The notes under the pieces: model-generated
What the model was told of the DNA's origin: nothing
Seen by the model: the letters and a program-made list of their open reading frames with translations, nothing else
Database searches by the model: none
Assembly (NCBI RefSeq): GCF_024385505.1
Contig: NZ_JANFLT010000005.1
Location: forward strand, 558,001-622,000
Length of the DNA stretch: 64,000 bases
DNA from: Arthrobacter zhaoxinii
GTDB taxonomy: Bacteria > Actinomycetota > Actinomycetes > Actinomycetales > Micrococcaceae
Direction: 5' to 3'
Made by a program: the position numbers and the translations under genes
In this document: piece by piece, positions 8,523-16,606 of the stretch
How positions within the stretch are numbered: position 1 is the stretch's first letter
Layout of the letters: each line of letters opens with the position of its first letter

Positions 8523-8936
8523 ATGAAAAACTCTCTGGCAGCCATGGCGCTGCTCACCATCATCCTCACCGGCTGCTCAGCTAACGACGAGACCACAGCG
8601 CAAGGCATGGAGGCCCCCACAGTGTCTCCGGCGTCGGAACCCTCGCCCAGCCAGGTCGAGCCGGCGAGTTTGGAAGAAGCCATCGCAACCGCCAAGAAGG
8701 AGTACGGCACATCCTTGGAGACGATGAGCGCCCTGGCCGACGTCCGCCGTTTCGCAGAGAAACAGCTCCAGCCCGTAATGCCCACTGAGGAGTGGAACGA
8801 CATCATGGTGTTCGAGATTAGGACCGAAATGGACATGCTGGGAGAGCGCAGTACTGACCGTGAGTTTTCCGTAGCCACCCAGAAGTACGCCGTCATGGTC
8901 GAAGAAGCTGCTCTGGACGCCGGCCTCATCCACTAG
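8523..8936 (+). CDS. Small secreted lipoprotein, unknown function
   Basis: A 137-residue protein. The N-terminus is a lipoprotein signal: Lys after Met, a hydrophobic run ([11 protein letters not shown]) and the lipobox LTGC with Cys near residue 18. A low-complexity linker rich in Thr, Ser and Pro follows, then a helical domain ([32 protein letters not shown]). GAAGGA lies 5 nt before the ATG. I do not recognise the mature domain. It stands alone between hisE and a hydrolase gene. Confidence 0.78.
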   Translation: MKNSLAAMALLTIILTGCSANDETTAQGMEAPTVSPASEPSPSQVEPASLEEAIATAKKEYGTSLETMSALADVRRFAEKQLQPVMPTEEWNDIMVFEIRTEMDMLGERSTDREFSVATQKYAVMVEEAALDAGLIH

Positions 8937-8956
8937 ATCGCGGCGTACCCTGAGCT

Positions 8957-9751
8957 ATGGAATCCGCGATCCGGAATCTCCCGCTGCACACCGGCATCAC
9001 GGTGCCGTGCCTCGTCCAGGGCGAGCCCGACGCACGACCGGTCTTGCTGCTGCACGCATGGGCCGAATCGCGCCGGAGCTTCGACAGGCTGCTGCCCGGG
9101 CTGGCCGGCTTCCGGATCTATGCCCCGGACCTCCGCGGCCAGGGCGATGCCGACAAACCGCAGGACGGATACTCGCTGGCAGAACAGGCCCAGGATGCCG
9201 CAGCAGTTCTCGATGCACTTGAGGTTTCTACGGCGACGGTCCTTGGCTCTTCGAGCGGCGGCTATGTCGCCCAGCAGCTGGCCATCGAGCACCCCGACCG
9301 GGTGGCGTCACTCGTGCTGGTGGGCGCTCCCTTAACCCTGCAGGGCCGGCCCGGGTTCGCTGACAACGTCGACGGCCTGACGGACCCCGTTGCCGAGGAC
9401 TGGGTGCGCGGTTTCCTCGCCTCCTTTCCCCTCATCCAAAAGGTTCCCCCGTGGTTCATCGAGGACCGGGTGCGCGACGGCGTCAAGATGCCCGCCCACG
9501 CGTGGAAGCTGAGCCTGCGCGGCTTGTACACGGCCGTGCCGCCCACCGAGTCGGGCACCCTCGACGTTCCCACGCTGATCCTGTGGGGCGGACAGGACGA
9601 GCTGCTGCCCCGCGCGGACCAGGATGTCCTGGCCGCCCGGATTGAGGGCGCGGAACTGAAGATCTATCCCGATGCCGCCCACCTGGTTTTGTGGGAATGC
9701 CCGGAACAGGTCGCAGCAGATACGACGGCGTTCCTGGCTTCTCTCGCTTGA
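8957..9751 (+). CDS. Alpha/beta hydrolase
   Basis: A 264-residue alpha/beta hydrolase. The oxyanion strand reads PVLLLHAWAESRRSFD, the nucleophile elbow GSSSGGYVAQ holds the catalytic Ser near 100, the acid is in LWGGQDELLP (Asp near 215) and the His in DAAHLVLWECPEQ near 241. Length and motifs fit the small esterase/lactonase group close to 3-oxoadipate enol-lactonase. No partner genes point to a pathway. A TACCCT box lies 5 nt before the ATG, so it may be leaderless. Confidence 0.88.
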   Translation: MESAIRNLPLHTGITVPCLVQGEPDARPVLLLHAWAESRRSFDRLLPGLAGFRIYAPDLRGQGDADKPQDGYSLAEQAQDAAAVLDALEVSTATVLGSSSGGYVAQQLAIEHPDRVASLVLVGAPLTLQGRPGFADNVDGLTDPVAEDWVRGFLASFPLIQKVPPWFIEDRVRDGVKMPAHAWKLSLRGLYTAVPPTESGTLDVPTLILWGGQDELLPRADQDVLAARIEGAELKIYPDAAHLVLWECPEQVAADTTAFLASLA

Positions 9752-9771
9752 GGCCGGGTCAGCGAAACCCG

Positions 9772-10347
9772 TCACGCATCGGCAGGTACCCGGCGGGCCG
9801 TCCCGCGGTTGAGCGCAAGATGCCCGCCCAGAAATCCGGAACCCACCAGAACCGCGTTGCCCGCAAGGGCCAGGGCCACGCCCAGTCCGTGCCGGCCGCG
9901 TGCCCGGGCGATCAGGGATCCGAGGTTGGCAAACACCGCCACATCAGTACCCAGCGCGTGAACAGCACCGATTCGGCGCGCGTCGCCGGTCATTCCTGCC
10001 CAGTCGCTGGCACCGGCGATAGCGGTGGGCACCGCCGCGGCCAGCCCCGCGCCCACCAGGACGGTCGCACCGTGCCGTGACTGTGATCCGCCGGCGAGAT
10101 CCAGGATGGACGCGCTGCCCCAGCAGCCAAGTGTCAGATCAGTGAGCGGCGGATGGATCGAGTGGCCCAGGACGCCGGTATGAAACGGGCTTTTCCGCGC
10201 CCACTCGAGCACCGGCTTGTAAAGGAACTCCTGCGCGGCGGCAACGCGTTCCGAGACCGGGCTGGTGCCCACGGCCCGGGCCAGACGCAGCGGCAGCGAA
10301 ACTTCACTCACGCTTATCGACGCTACGCCCGCCCGGCACAGCTGCAT
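9772..10347 (-). CDS. DUF2231 membrane protein
   Basis: About 191 residues if started at ATG 10347; an in-frame ATG at 10407 and a GTG at 10311 are also possible. The central motif GHSIHPPLTDLTLGCWGSASILDL with paired His before the first helix is the hallmark of DUF2231, a four-helix membrane domain thought to bind haem or a metal cofactor and sometimes fused to Rieske domains. Three more hydrophobic segments follow (GATVLVGAGLAAAVPTAIAGA, AVHALGTDVAVFANLGSL, LGVALALAGNAVLVGSGFLGGHL). No Rieske motif is present. The gene is convergent with the hydrolase gene. Confidence 0.75.
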   Translation of the reverse strand: MQLCRAGVASISVSEVSLPLRLARAVGTSPVSERVAAAQEFLYKPVLEWARKSPFHTGVLGHSIHPPLTDLTLGCWGSASILDLAGGSQSRHGATVLVGAGLAAAVPTAIAGASDWAGMTGDARRIGAVHALGTDVAVFANLGSLIARARGRHGLGVALALAGNAVLVGSGFLGGHLALNRGTARRVPADA

Positions 10348-10483
10348 AGGCTCCGCCGAAACCCGCGGAAACGGCCAGCAATTCCATGTCGAGATTCCCT
10401 TCCCCATTCCGTCCCAGCATTAAGCACAGCCACAATGGCGGTGTCGTTGGGGGAACAGTTGCAGGAGAACAAGGGAGACCGTC

Positions 10484-10891
10484 ATGGCCAAGTATCTGTT
10501 GCTCAAGCACTACCGCGGCGCACCCGAAGCGCTCAACAACGTACCGATGGACCAGTGGACACCGGATGAAGTCGCAGCCCACATGCAGTTCATGGCGGAC
10601 TATGCCGAACGGCTGCAGGCCAACGGCGAATACGTGGAGGGCCAGGCCCTCTCCCCCGAAGGAACCTTCGTACGGTACGACGGCGAGGGCCGGCCCCCGG
10701 TGACGGACGGACCGTTCGCGGAAACGAAGGACCTGATCGCCGGCTGGTTCGCCATCGACGTGGACGGCTATGACCGCGCACTCGAACTGGCCGGAGAACT
10801 GTCCGCGGCACCGGCCGCCGGCGGCAAGCCGCTGCACGAGTGGATCGAGGTCCGTCCGTTCCTGGCCCAGCCCGTCACGATCACGGAATAA
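10484..10891 (+). CDS. YCII-related (DGPF) domain protein
   Basis: A 135-residue ferredoxin-like fold protein. It begins MAKYLLLKHYRG, typical of DGPF proteins, and has the signature VTDGPFAETKDLIAGWFAIDVDGYD near 75-98, where the DGPF motif gives the family its name. AAGGGAG lies 6 nt before the ATG. The next gene, 6 bp downstream, encodes an ECF sigma factor of the group known to be encoded beside DGPF genes. The biochemical role of DGPF proteins is not established. Confidence 0.9.
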   Translation: MAKYLLLKHYRGAPEALNNVPMDQWTPDEVAAHMQFMADYAERLQANGEYVEGQALSPEGTFVRYDGEGRPPVTDGPFAETKDLIAGWFAIDVDGYDRALELAGELSAAPAAGGKPLHEWIEVRPFLAQPVTITE

Positions 10892-10897
10892 CCACCG

Positions 10898-12052
10898 GTG
10901 GAGGAAAGCCGGCTGCGGGTTCTCACCCCGCAGGTCATCGCCGCCCTCGTCCGCCGCGGAGCCAACTTCGCGGCAGCCGAGGACGCGGTGCAGGACGCCC
11001 TGCTCGAAGCCCTGGACACCTGGCCGGAGAATCCGCCCCGGGACCCGAAGGGCTGGCTGGTCACCGTCGCGTGGCGCAAGTTCCTGGATGCCGCCCGCGC
11101 GGAATCGTCCCGCCGTCGTCGTGAACTAAAGGTCGACGGCGAACCCGCGCCCGGTGTCGTTGGCTCCACTGACGACACGCTGCAGCTGTATTTCCTCTGC
11201 GCCCACCCGTCACTGTCCGCGTCATCGGCGGTGGCGTTGACCCTGCGTGCCGTGGGCGGGCTGACCACCCGGCAGATCGCCGCCGCGTACCTGGTGGGCG
11301 AGGCGACCATGGCGCAGCGGATCAGCCGGGCCAAACGGACCGTGGCCGGCGTCCGCTTCGATACTCCCGGAGATGTCACCACCGTGTTGCGGGTACTGTA
11401 CCTGGTCTTCAACGAGGGCTACTCGGGCGACGTCGACCTCGCCGCCGAAGCGATCCGCCTCACCCGGCAACTGGCCGCCGCCGTCGACCATCCGGAGGTG
11501 CAGGGACTGCTGGCGCTGATGCTGCTGCACCACGCCCGCCGGTCGGCACGGACCGACGACGGCGGCCGGCTCGTTCCGCTGGCACAGCAGGACCGCGGCC
11601 GCTGGGATACCCGGCTGATTATTGAAGGGGTGTCCATCCTGCAGCGGGCGCTGGGGCGCGACCGGCTGGGTGAATACCAAGCCCAGGCTGCCGTCGCCGC
11701 CCTGCACGCGGATGCGCAGACGGCGGAGGAGACCGACTGGCCGCAGATTGTCCAGTGGTACGACGAACTGGTCCGGCTCACGGGCAGCCCGGTCGCGAGG
11801 CTGAACCGGGCCGTCGCCGTCGGGGAGGCGGACGGGCCGCGTGCCGGCCTGGCCGCCCTGTCGGACCTGGATCCGTCGCTCCCCCGGCACACCGCGGCGC
11901 GGGCGTACCTGCACGAGAAGAGCGGCGACGTCGAACAAGCCGCACGGCTCTATTCGGAAGCCGCGCTGCTGGCGCCGAATCTGGCCGAGCGCGACCATCT
12001 GACGCTCCAGGCCGCGCGGCTGAACGCGGCTGCGCGGCACGGCTCCGGGTAA
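10898..12052 (+). CDS. ECF42-type RNA polymerase sigma factor with TPR-like C-terminal domain
   Basis: A 384-residue sigma factor, about twice the usual ECF length. Region 2 is seen in AAAEDAVQDALLEALDTWPENPPRDPKGWLVTVAWRKFLD near 28-66; region 4 in LTLRAVGGLTTRQIAAAYLVGEATMAQRISRAKR near 110-145. It is followed by VLYLVFNEGYSGD, a conserved stretch of the ECF42/DUF6596 group, and about 200 residues of helical repeats ending the protein. Known ECF42 members lack an anti-sigma factor, use the C-terminal extension for control and direct transcription of the adjacent DGPF gene, exactly the arrangement here. It starts at GTG 10898 without a clear ribosome site, suggesting coupling to the gene before. 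Confidence 0.88.
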   Translation: MEESRLRVLTPQVIAALVRRGANFAAAEDAVQDALLEALDTWPENPPRDPKGWLVTVAWRKFLDAARAESSRRRRELKVDGEPAPGVVGSTDDTLQLYFLCAHPSLSASSAVALTLRAVGGLTTRQIAAAYLVGEATMAQRISRAKRTVAGVRFDTPGDVTTVLRVLYLVFNEGYSGDVDLAAEAIRLTRQLAAAVDHPEVQGLLALMLLHHARRSARTDDGGRLVPLAQQDRGRWDTRLIIEGVSILQRALGRDRLGEYQAQAAVAALHADAQTAEETDWPQIVQWYDELVRLTGSPVARLNRAVAVGEADGPRAGLAALSDLDPSLPRHTAARAYLHEKSGDVEQAARLYSEAALLAPNLAERDHLTLQAARLNAAARHGSG

Positions 12053-12094
12053 GCGCATGGATAGGCGGAGGGCAGCGGGACGTACGTTATGGAA

Positions 12095-12820
12095 TTAAAG
12101 TGTCTCCGGAATTTCACGCCCGGGAAACAGCGTCGAATATTGTCGCCGATACATTCGGCGCCCCACGAGGCGGTAAGCAAGTCGGACCGGCGCAGGGATT
12201 TCCTTGAAGAAAGCCTTTCGGTCGTCCGGAGGGTTCGTGGCCATCATCATCCCGAGGTAGCCCACCAAAAACTTCTTGTCGAACTGTTCAATCCCGTGCT
12301 GACCGACCGCGTCCATTTCCTTTTCGCTCAACACCCTGTCCACCACGGGCATCACCTCAGTGACTTCGCGGCGCAGGTGCACTTTAAGCAGAGCAGAGAG
12401 GTCCTCATAGCGTTCAGCGAGTTCCTCGCCGGCCGCCTCGTCTGCCGTCTCCATCCAGCGTCTCCGGACAGGTTCGATTTGTTCAAGCCGCTGCCCCACC
12501 TGCCGATGCTGTTCCAGCATCTGCGCTACATGCAGGGCGCACCCCGGTGCCCGGCCCTCCAGCTGGGGATACATGAGCAGGTCCTCGCCCTCGTGGTGGA
12601 TGTGCAGCACGCCGTCGAAGTTTCCGAGCACTTCCCCAACGTATGCGGCGCGATCCGTATCGCCGATAGGGGTGGAGCGCACCAGGCCGGGTGCCTCGTC
12701 GTAGGCCCAAAGGAAAAAACGGTGAACGCGCCGCATTCCGACCGTCCCGGTACAGAGGATGGGCCCCGGCGGCAAGGGAGCCGCGGTCTCGCCCGGTTGG
12801 GCTGTAAAGAAGTCAGTCAT
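12095..12820 (-). CDS. Hemerythrin (HHE) domain protein
   Basis: A 241-residue protein with the hemerythrin-like four-helix bundle. Likely iron ligands are the His of MRRVHRFFLW, the pair in HIHHEGEDLLMYPQLE, the His of EQHRQVGQ, and LLKVHLRREVTEVMPVVD. Stand-alone bacterial HHE proteins bind a diiron centre and take part in oxygen or nitric-oxide sensing or iron handling. AAGGGG lies 8 nt before the ATG. The gene is convergent with the sigma factor gene and has no obvious partner. Confidence 0.85.
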   Translation of the reverse strand: MTDFFTAQPGETAAPLPPGPILCTGTVGMRRVHRFFLWAYDEAPGLVRSTPIGDTDRAAYVGEVLGNFDGVLHIHHEGEDLLMYPQLEGRAPGCALHVAQMLEQHRQVGQRLEQIEPVRRRWMETADEAAGEELAERYEDLSALLKVHLRREVTEVMPVVDRVLSEKEMDAVGQHGIEQFDKKFLVGYLGMMMATNPPDDRKAFFKEIPAPVRLAYRLVGRRMYRRQYSTLFPGREIPETL

Positions 12821-12960
12821 TTGGATTGCCCCTTACGGGATTCATGTAAGACCAAGGGCTCCCCCGCGAACATTTTAAGAGCCCTACCTCATACGGCACA
12901 ATGGTTTAATCCAGCGGGGTTGCGGTGAGTTTCACCTTGCAGACTGAAGGAGACGCACTA

Positions 12961-13386
12961 ATGAAGGCTTTGTTTACCGTTTCGGGAGTACAGCTTGCCC
13001 TCGGCCTGGCCGGCCTCCGGAAGGCACTGCGGGATCGGACCAGCTACGACGTCTGGAAACTCAAGGGCGACCCCAGACACGTCGCACGCGACCAGTGGGT
13101 CATGGGAACCAATCTTTCTGCCCCGGGCCTGATGCTGATCCTTCAAGGGCTGGCCACAGCAGGGCTACTGAGCCGCAGGTGGCGCCGCACCGCCGCCAAG
13201 ACCCTCGCCATTCTGGGCGCGATAATGAGCGGCGGCTACCCCGCAGAGAAATCTATCCGTCAGGCCTGGCGCGGGAAGTCCCCGGACAAATCACTGCTGC
13301 CAATGACGGCGGCGGCGACGGCCCTCGCAGCACTGATGACCGTGCTCGGCCGGCAAGACATGAATCGGCTACCGAAGGCGGGTTGA
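12961..13386 (+). CDS. Small membrane protein, unknown
   Basis: A 141-residue protein starting at ATG 12961, which has a good AAGGAG 8 nt upstream. Hydrophobic segments near LFTVSGVQLALGLAGL, LSAPGLMLILQGLATAGLL, TLAILGAIMSGGY and PMTAAATALAALMTVLG suggest up to four short helices. The family is not recognised. Confidence 0.65.
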   Translation: MKALFTVSGVQLALGLAGLRKALRDRTSYDVWKLKGDPRHVARDQWVMGTNLSAPGLMLILQGLATAGLLSRRWRRTAAKTLAILGAIMSGGYPAEKSIRQAWRGKSPDKSLLPMTAAATALAALMTVLGRQDMNRLPKAG

Positions 13387-13501
13387 AAGACAGGCGGCCC
13401 GGCCCAACGCCGTTGCGGCACGGCCCCCGGCTCGGCACATAAATCGGCAGGTCGGTAAAGTTCTGATGGCCAGATTTGTCCCGCACCGAGAGTAAGACCC
13501 C

Positions 13502-14080
13502 ATGAGCACCCCCGCAGCATCCAGCAGTCCCGAACGTCCGGAACCGGAGCCGATCCCAAACCCCGAACGCACGCTCACCGTGTGGGAGGACGGGGTGCAG
13601 CTGGACTTCACCTTCGCCGACTGCATGAAGTACCACGGCCCGGGCTTCCCCGGCGGCGTGGCGCATGCCTTCGCGGCGCTCGGACGGGCGCTGCCGGAGC
13701 TTGCCGCCCGCACCCCCTGCGGCCGGGTGGAGCGCCGCGAGATCCGGATCCGCACCCCCTTCGGCGGTCCCGGCGCCCGGGATGCCTTCGAACTCGTGAC
13801 CCGCGCGGTCACCGGTGACCGCTACGCCGTCCTGCCGGAACTCGCCCGGCCCGAGCGCGGCAACACCCTGGCCCGCTACGTCTTCGAGCTGACCGCCGGG
13901 GACGCAACCGTCACCTGTGTGATCCGGAACGAGGGCATCGTCGGGGACGAGTTCATCGAGCTCACCGCCAAGCCGGACAAGACCGCTGCCGAGCTGGCCC
14001 ACCTGGAAGTCCTCAAGCGCGAAATGCGGGACCGCATCCTCGAGCGCGACCCGGCTCAGGTTTACGATCTGGAGAGCTGA
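13502..14080 (+). CDS. Conserved hypothetical protein with YHGPGFPGG motif
   Basis: A 192-residue soluble protein. A short disordered Ser/Pro/Glu N-terminus is followed by LTVWEDGVQLDFTFADCMKYHGPGFPGG, then ERREIRIRTPFGGPGARDAFELVTRAVTGDRYAVL and a C-terminal helix pair. The Cys-x2-Tyr-His-Gly-Pro-Gly stretch resembles the F-H-G-H-x-C-P-G motif opening FmdE-like domains, but the Cys position differs, so a relation is speculative. No strong ribosome site is seen before ATG 13502. No functional partner is adjacent. Confidence 0.7.
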   Translation: MSTPAASSSPERPEPEPIPNPERTLTVWEDGVQLDFTFADCMKYHGPGFPGGVAHAFAALGRALPELAARTPCGRVERREIRIRTPFGGPGARDAFELVTRAVTGDRYAVLPELARPERGNTLARYVFELTAGDATVTCVIRNEGIVGDEFIELTAKPDKTAAELAHLEVLKREMRDRILERDPAQVYDLES

Positions 14081-14084
14081 GCCC

Positions 14085-14264
14085 CTACACCGCGTGCAGG
14101 TTACTCCGGCCGGTGGCCCGCCCGCGGTGGTCCAGGATCTGCCCGAACTGCTTGACGCTGCGCAGGGCCACCGCCCGGTCCGTCGACACCCCGGAGAGCT
14201 TCACCTCCGGATGCTGTTCCAGCCGCTGCACCTCGGCCAGGCCCTTGACGCGGACGTGCAGCAC
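14085..14264 (-). pseudogene. Truncated coding remnant or very small ORF
   Basis: The minus strand reads VLHVRVKGLAEVQRLEQHPEVKL, then about 35 more residues ending RATGRSNLHAV and TAG. The composition is protein-like and continues upstream in frame for about 30 codons (ending CQGGSLTGEQYPCLGV) without an ATG before a stop near 14357. The only starts are internal GTG codons. This is best read as the 3' end of a decayed gene, perhaps a secreted protein, although a 59-residue gene starting at GTG 14264 is possible. The family is not recognised. Confidence 0.45.
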
Positions 14265-14489
14265 GACACCAAGACACGGGTACTGCTCGCCTGTGAGGGA
14301 GCCCCCTTGGCAAACCGGCTGCAGCTGGTCCTGGGAGCAGGATTCTCCCGCCTACCTGCCGGTGCGCCAGCACAATGAGCTGCTCGGTCTTTGGAACCAC
14401 CCTAGTGTCGTTCGGAGGGATGGTCCTCCTCTGGAGTGGGATGTTCTTCGCAGAGGGAGGCACCCACTTTTGTGCCCGTTTCATCCGGG

Positions 14490-14981
14490 CTAATCCGAAT
14501 ATTGACCGACCGCCTGTACTGATCGGTAGCCGGTATGTCGTAGGGATTCAGCCTGGGCTTGCTCTGGTCCGTCAGGATCAAAGTTTTGACGGTCAACCGT
14601 GAAGCCGTAATGCCAGCGCAGCGATTCGGCGATCCGACCTTTGGCTGCGGACAGTTTCCGCGTGGCGGAGACCCCGACCTTGATGAGCACGACAAGAGAA
14701 ACAACGAAAACGATAAGGAGAAAGACGATACCCAGCATCAGCCAGTCTTCGTAACCCTCAACCTTGGGATCGTCCATGGTTTCGCTGGCTAAGATCATTC
14801 CCACGATCGAAGCGATAGCCAGCACGACTGCCAGCCATGGCGCGGTCACTCTCGGAACAAGGGTTTCGCTTGGCTGTATACCGGGGATTTCTTTCGCTTT
14901 AGACACTTCGAGATCTAACGATAACGGGCGGGAGGACCAGATAACTTCAGCAGTAGCAGTGTAACGATTCCGCGGATTCAT
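14490..14981 (-). CDS. Two-helix membrane protein, unknown
   Basis: A 163-residue protein (ATG 14981; in-frame upstream residues look non-coding). An N-terminal soluble stretch of 60 residues is followed by helix WLAVVLAIASIVGMILA, a short acidic loop (ETMDDPKVEGYEDW), helix LMLGIVFLLIVFVVSLVVLI and a basic cytoplasmic tail. No ribosome site is evident. It lies just downstream of the HTH gene at 15017 in the same direction and could be on its transcript. Confidence 0.6.
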   Translation of the reverse strand: MNPRNRYTATAEVIWSSRPLSLDLEVSKAKEIPGIQPSETLVPRVTAPWLAVVLAIASIVGMILASETMDDPKVEGYEDWLMLGIVFLLIVFVVSLVVLIKVGVSATRKLSAAKGRIAESLRWHYGFTVDRQNFDPDGPEQAQAESLRHTGYRSVQAVGQYSD

Positions 14982-15016
14982 GCAGGAAGAGGAGTAGACG
15001 TAGACCAAAGCCTGAT

Positions 15017-15244
15017 TTAGGCACCATGAACGGTCACCAAAAGCTCCCCCACCTCGCACTCCAGCGCATTGCAGATCGCAGTCAGCGTGGAGAACCGGAT
15101 GGCCTTGGCCCGGTCATTCTTGAGCACCGACAGATTCACCAGGCTGACACCGACCTGCCGGCTCAGTTCCGTCAGTGTCATGCCCCGGGCTTCCAGGAGT
15201 TCATCAAGACGGCAGTGGATATCGGAAGAATCGTCCGCAGGCAC
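15017..15244 (-). CDS. XRE-family HTH regulator (YozG-like)
   Basis: A 75-residue helix-turn-helix protein consisting of little more than a Cro/C1 domain: LLEARGMTLTELSRQVGVSLVNLSVLKNDRAKAIRFSTLTAICNALECEVGELL. Its GTG start overlaps the stop of the DUF2975 gene by one base, so the two are translationally coupled. The same pairing occurs as yoaS-yozG in Bacillus. A likely binding site is the composite palindrome at 15889-15919 before the DUF2975 gene. Confidence 0.85.
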   Translation of the reverse strand: MPADDSSDIHCRLDELLEARGMTLTELSRQVGVSLVNLSVLKNDRAKAIRFSTLTAICNALECEVGELLVTVHGA

Positions 15245-15879
15245 TAAACCAGCCCCTCGGTATCCCGCTGAAGCCGGCGTCCGTATTGGAAGACTCCCGC
15301 AACCAGTATCAGGACGAGGCTAAGCACCAGCGGCCAGGGGCTCAGCGTGCCTTCAAAGAGGACCAGTTCGTCGCCCGTCTGCCGCTCCATAACAACCAGG
15401 TCCGCCACGCGGGGCACCGCGATTCCGTAGAGGCCCTGGCTGAACGTCCCGACCAGCAGCAAGACGATACCGCAGGCACCGATGATCCGTACGGACGCGG
15501 CAGTGAACAGGACCGCGCTGCGGAGCCGGTAGGCCAGCAGGAAGACCAACGCCTGGACGGCCAGCACTCCTGCCTGGTGCAGCGCAGCGGACCAGGCCAG
15601 GAGCGCTGCGGGGCCGGAGGGAAGAGCGGGAACCGTAGCCGTCAGTGTTGTGTAGTGGGCTGTCACCCCGGCCCTCAGCCCGTCCACACTCTGGTCCCGT
15701 GCGTCGACCGGAAGCTCCAGCGTCACCGGGCCCGTGAAGTACCCGACGATTTCGGAGATGGAAAAGACGGTGCTTACGACCGCGGCCAAAGCCGCGACGA
15801 CCATGAACACGGTCGCATCCGTTCGTGAAACGATTCTCTTTTCGCCTGCCGGTGCACCGGTGTCTTTCGTAAGCTTCAC
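15244..15879 (-). CDS. DUF2975 membrane protein
   Basis: A 211-residue membrane protein with four hydrophobic segments: VFMVVAALAAVVSTVFSI, LHQAGVLAVQALVFLLAYRL, IIGACGIVLLLVGTF and LVLSLVLILVAGVF. Length, spacing and the fused HTH gene downstream are as in DUF2975/YoaS proteins. It starts at GTG 15879 with GGGGA close upstream. The function of the family is unknown; the coupled regulator implies tightly controlled expression. Confidence 0.8.
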   Translation of the reverse strand: MKLTKDTGAPAGEKRIVSRTDATVFMVVAALAAVVSTVFSISEIVGYFTGPVTLELPVDARDQSVDGLRAGVTAHYTTLTATVPALPSGPAALLAWSAALHQAGVLAVQALVFLLAYRLRSAVLFTAASVRIIGACGIVLLLVGTFSQGLYGIAVPRVADLVVMERQTGDELVLFEGTLSPWPLVLSLVLILVAGVFQYGRRLQRDTEGLV

Positions 15880-15888
15880 GGTTCCCCA

Positions 15889-15919
15889 TATCGACTTTCG
15901 TTAATAACGATTGTCGATA
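15889..15919. promoter_or_regulatory. Composite palindromic operator
   Basis: A 31-bp hyphenated palindrome: outer arms TATCGAC and GTCGATA, inner arms TCGTTA and TAACGA around a central A, joined by TT on each side. Both arm pairs match perfectly. It ends 10 bp before the DUF2975 start codon, inside the leader or promoter, and is the best candidate site for the coupled HTH protein. Confidence 0.6.
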
Positions 15920-16034
15920 ACATACTGCGCTGCGGTGCCGCCGTCAATGGCACCCCGACAACCGTCTCGCTCTGGCCGCCCTGCCCGGGATGTCCTAGGA
16001 ATTCAGCCCTGGGCTTGCTGCGGCGGTCCCTGCG

Positions 16035-16490
16035 TTAGCGACGGTATCCGGCAGCTTGAACGGTCAGCAGCGCAAGGCCGCCGGCCAGGCCGAAGGGCAG
16101 CAGGTACACACCCATCAAGTGGAACTTCATCATCACCACTTCCTGCCGGCTCATGGTTCCCGTGGTGCTGTACATAGCCGTCATCGCTTCGAGGTTGCCG
16201 AAGAGCCAGAACAGTCCCAGGACAAGCATGATCGCCACAACTGCCCACGCGGCACACAGATAGGGATTGAACCGGCTCCCGGGAGCAGCAGCCGAGTCAA
16301 AGGGCCATTCAGCAGCGGTGTCGTCACCGCCCGCGTCACCGAACTCCGCTTCGGCATGGGTGGTAGGGCTGGACGCCTGCGGAGGTTCACCGCCGTCGGC
16401 TACCACTTCCACCCAGTCCCCGCTTTCCCCCGACACGGGCCGGGCGTAAAGCCGGTAATCCGATTTACTGATGCTTCGCCGAGTTCCCAT
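16035..16490 (-). CDS. Membrane protein, unknown
   Basis: A 151-residue protein. A hydrophilic N-terminal half (Ala, Glu, Asp, Pro rich, probably disordered) is followed by two hydrophobic helices, YLCAAWAVVAIMLVLGLFWLFG and LMGVYLLPFGLAGGLALLTV, joined by a Met-rich loop. The family is not recognised. It is transcribed toward 16035 with nothing adjacent in the same unit. Confidence 0.6.
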   Translation of the reverse strand: MGTRRSISKSDYRLYARPVSGESGDWVEVVADGGEPPQASSPTTHAEAEFGDAGGDDTAAEWPFDSAAAPGSRFNPYLCAAWAVVAIMLVLGLFWLFGNLEAMTAMYSTTGTMSRQEVVMMKFHLMGVYLLPFGLAGGLALLTVQAAGYRR

Positions 16491-16606
16491 GGCCCAAAGC
16501 CTACGGGGCCGCTTCGTCCTTTCCCTGCACCTAAGGCGCGACTATCCGTCCACTGGTCTCGCCCGCGCACGGGCCTCGGTGCCAGGGCAGGCTGTACGTT
16601 GACCAC

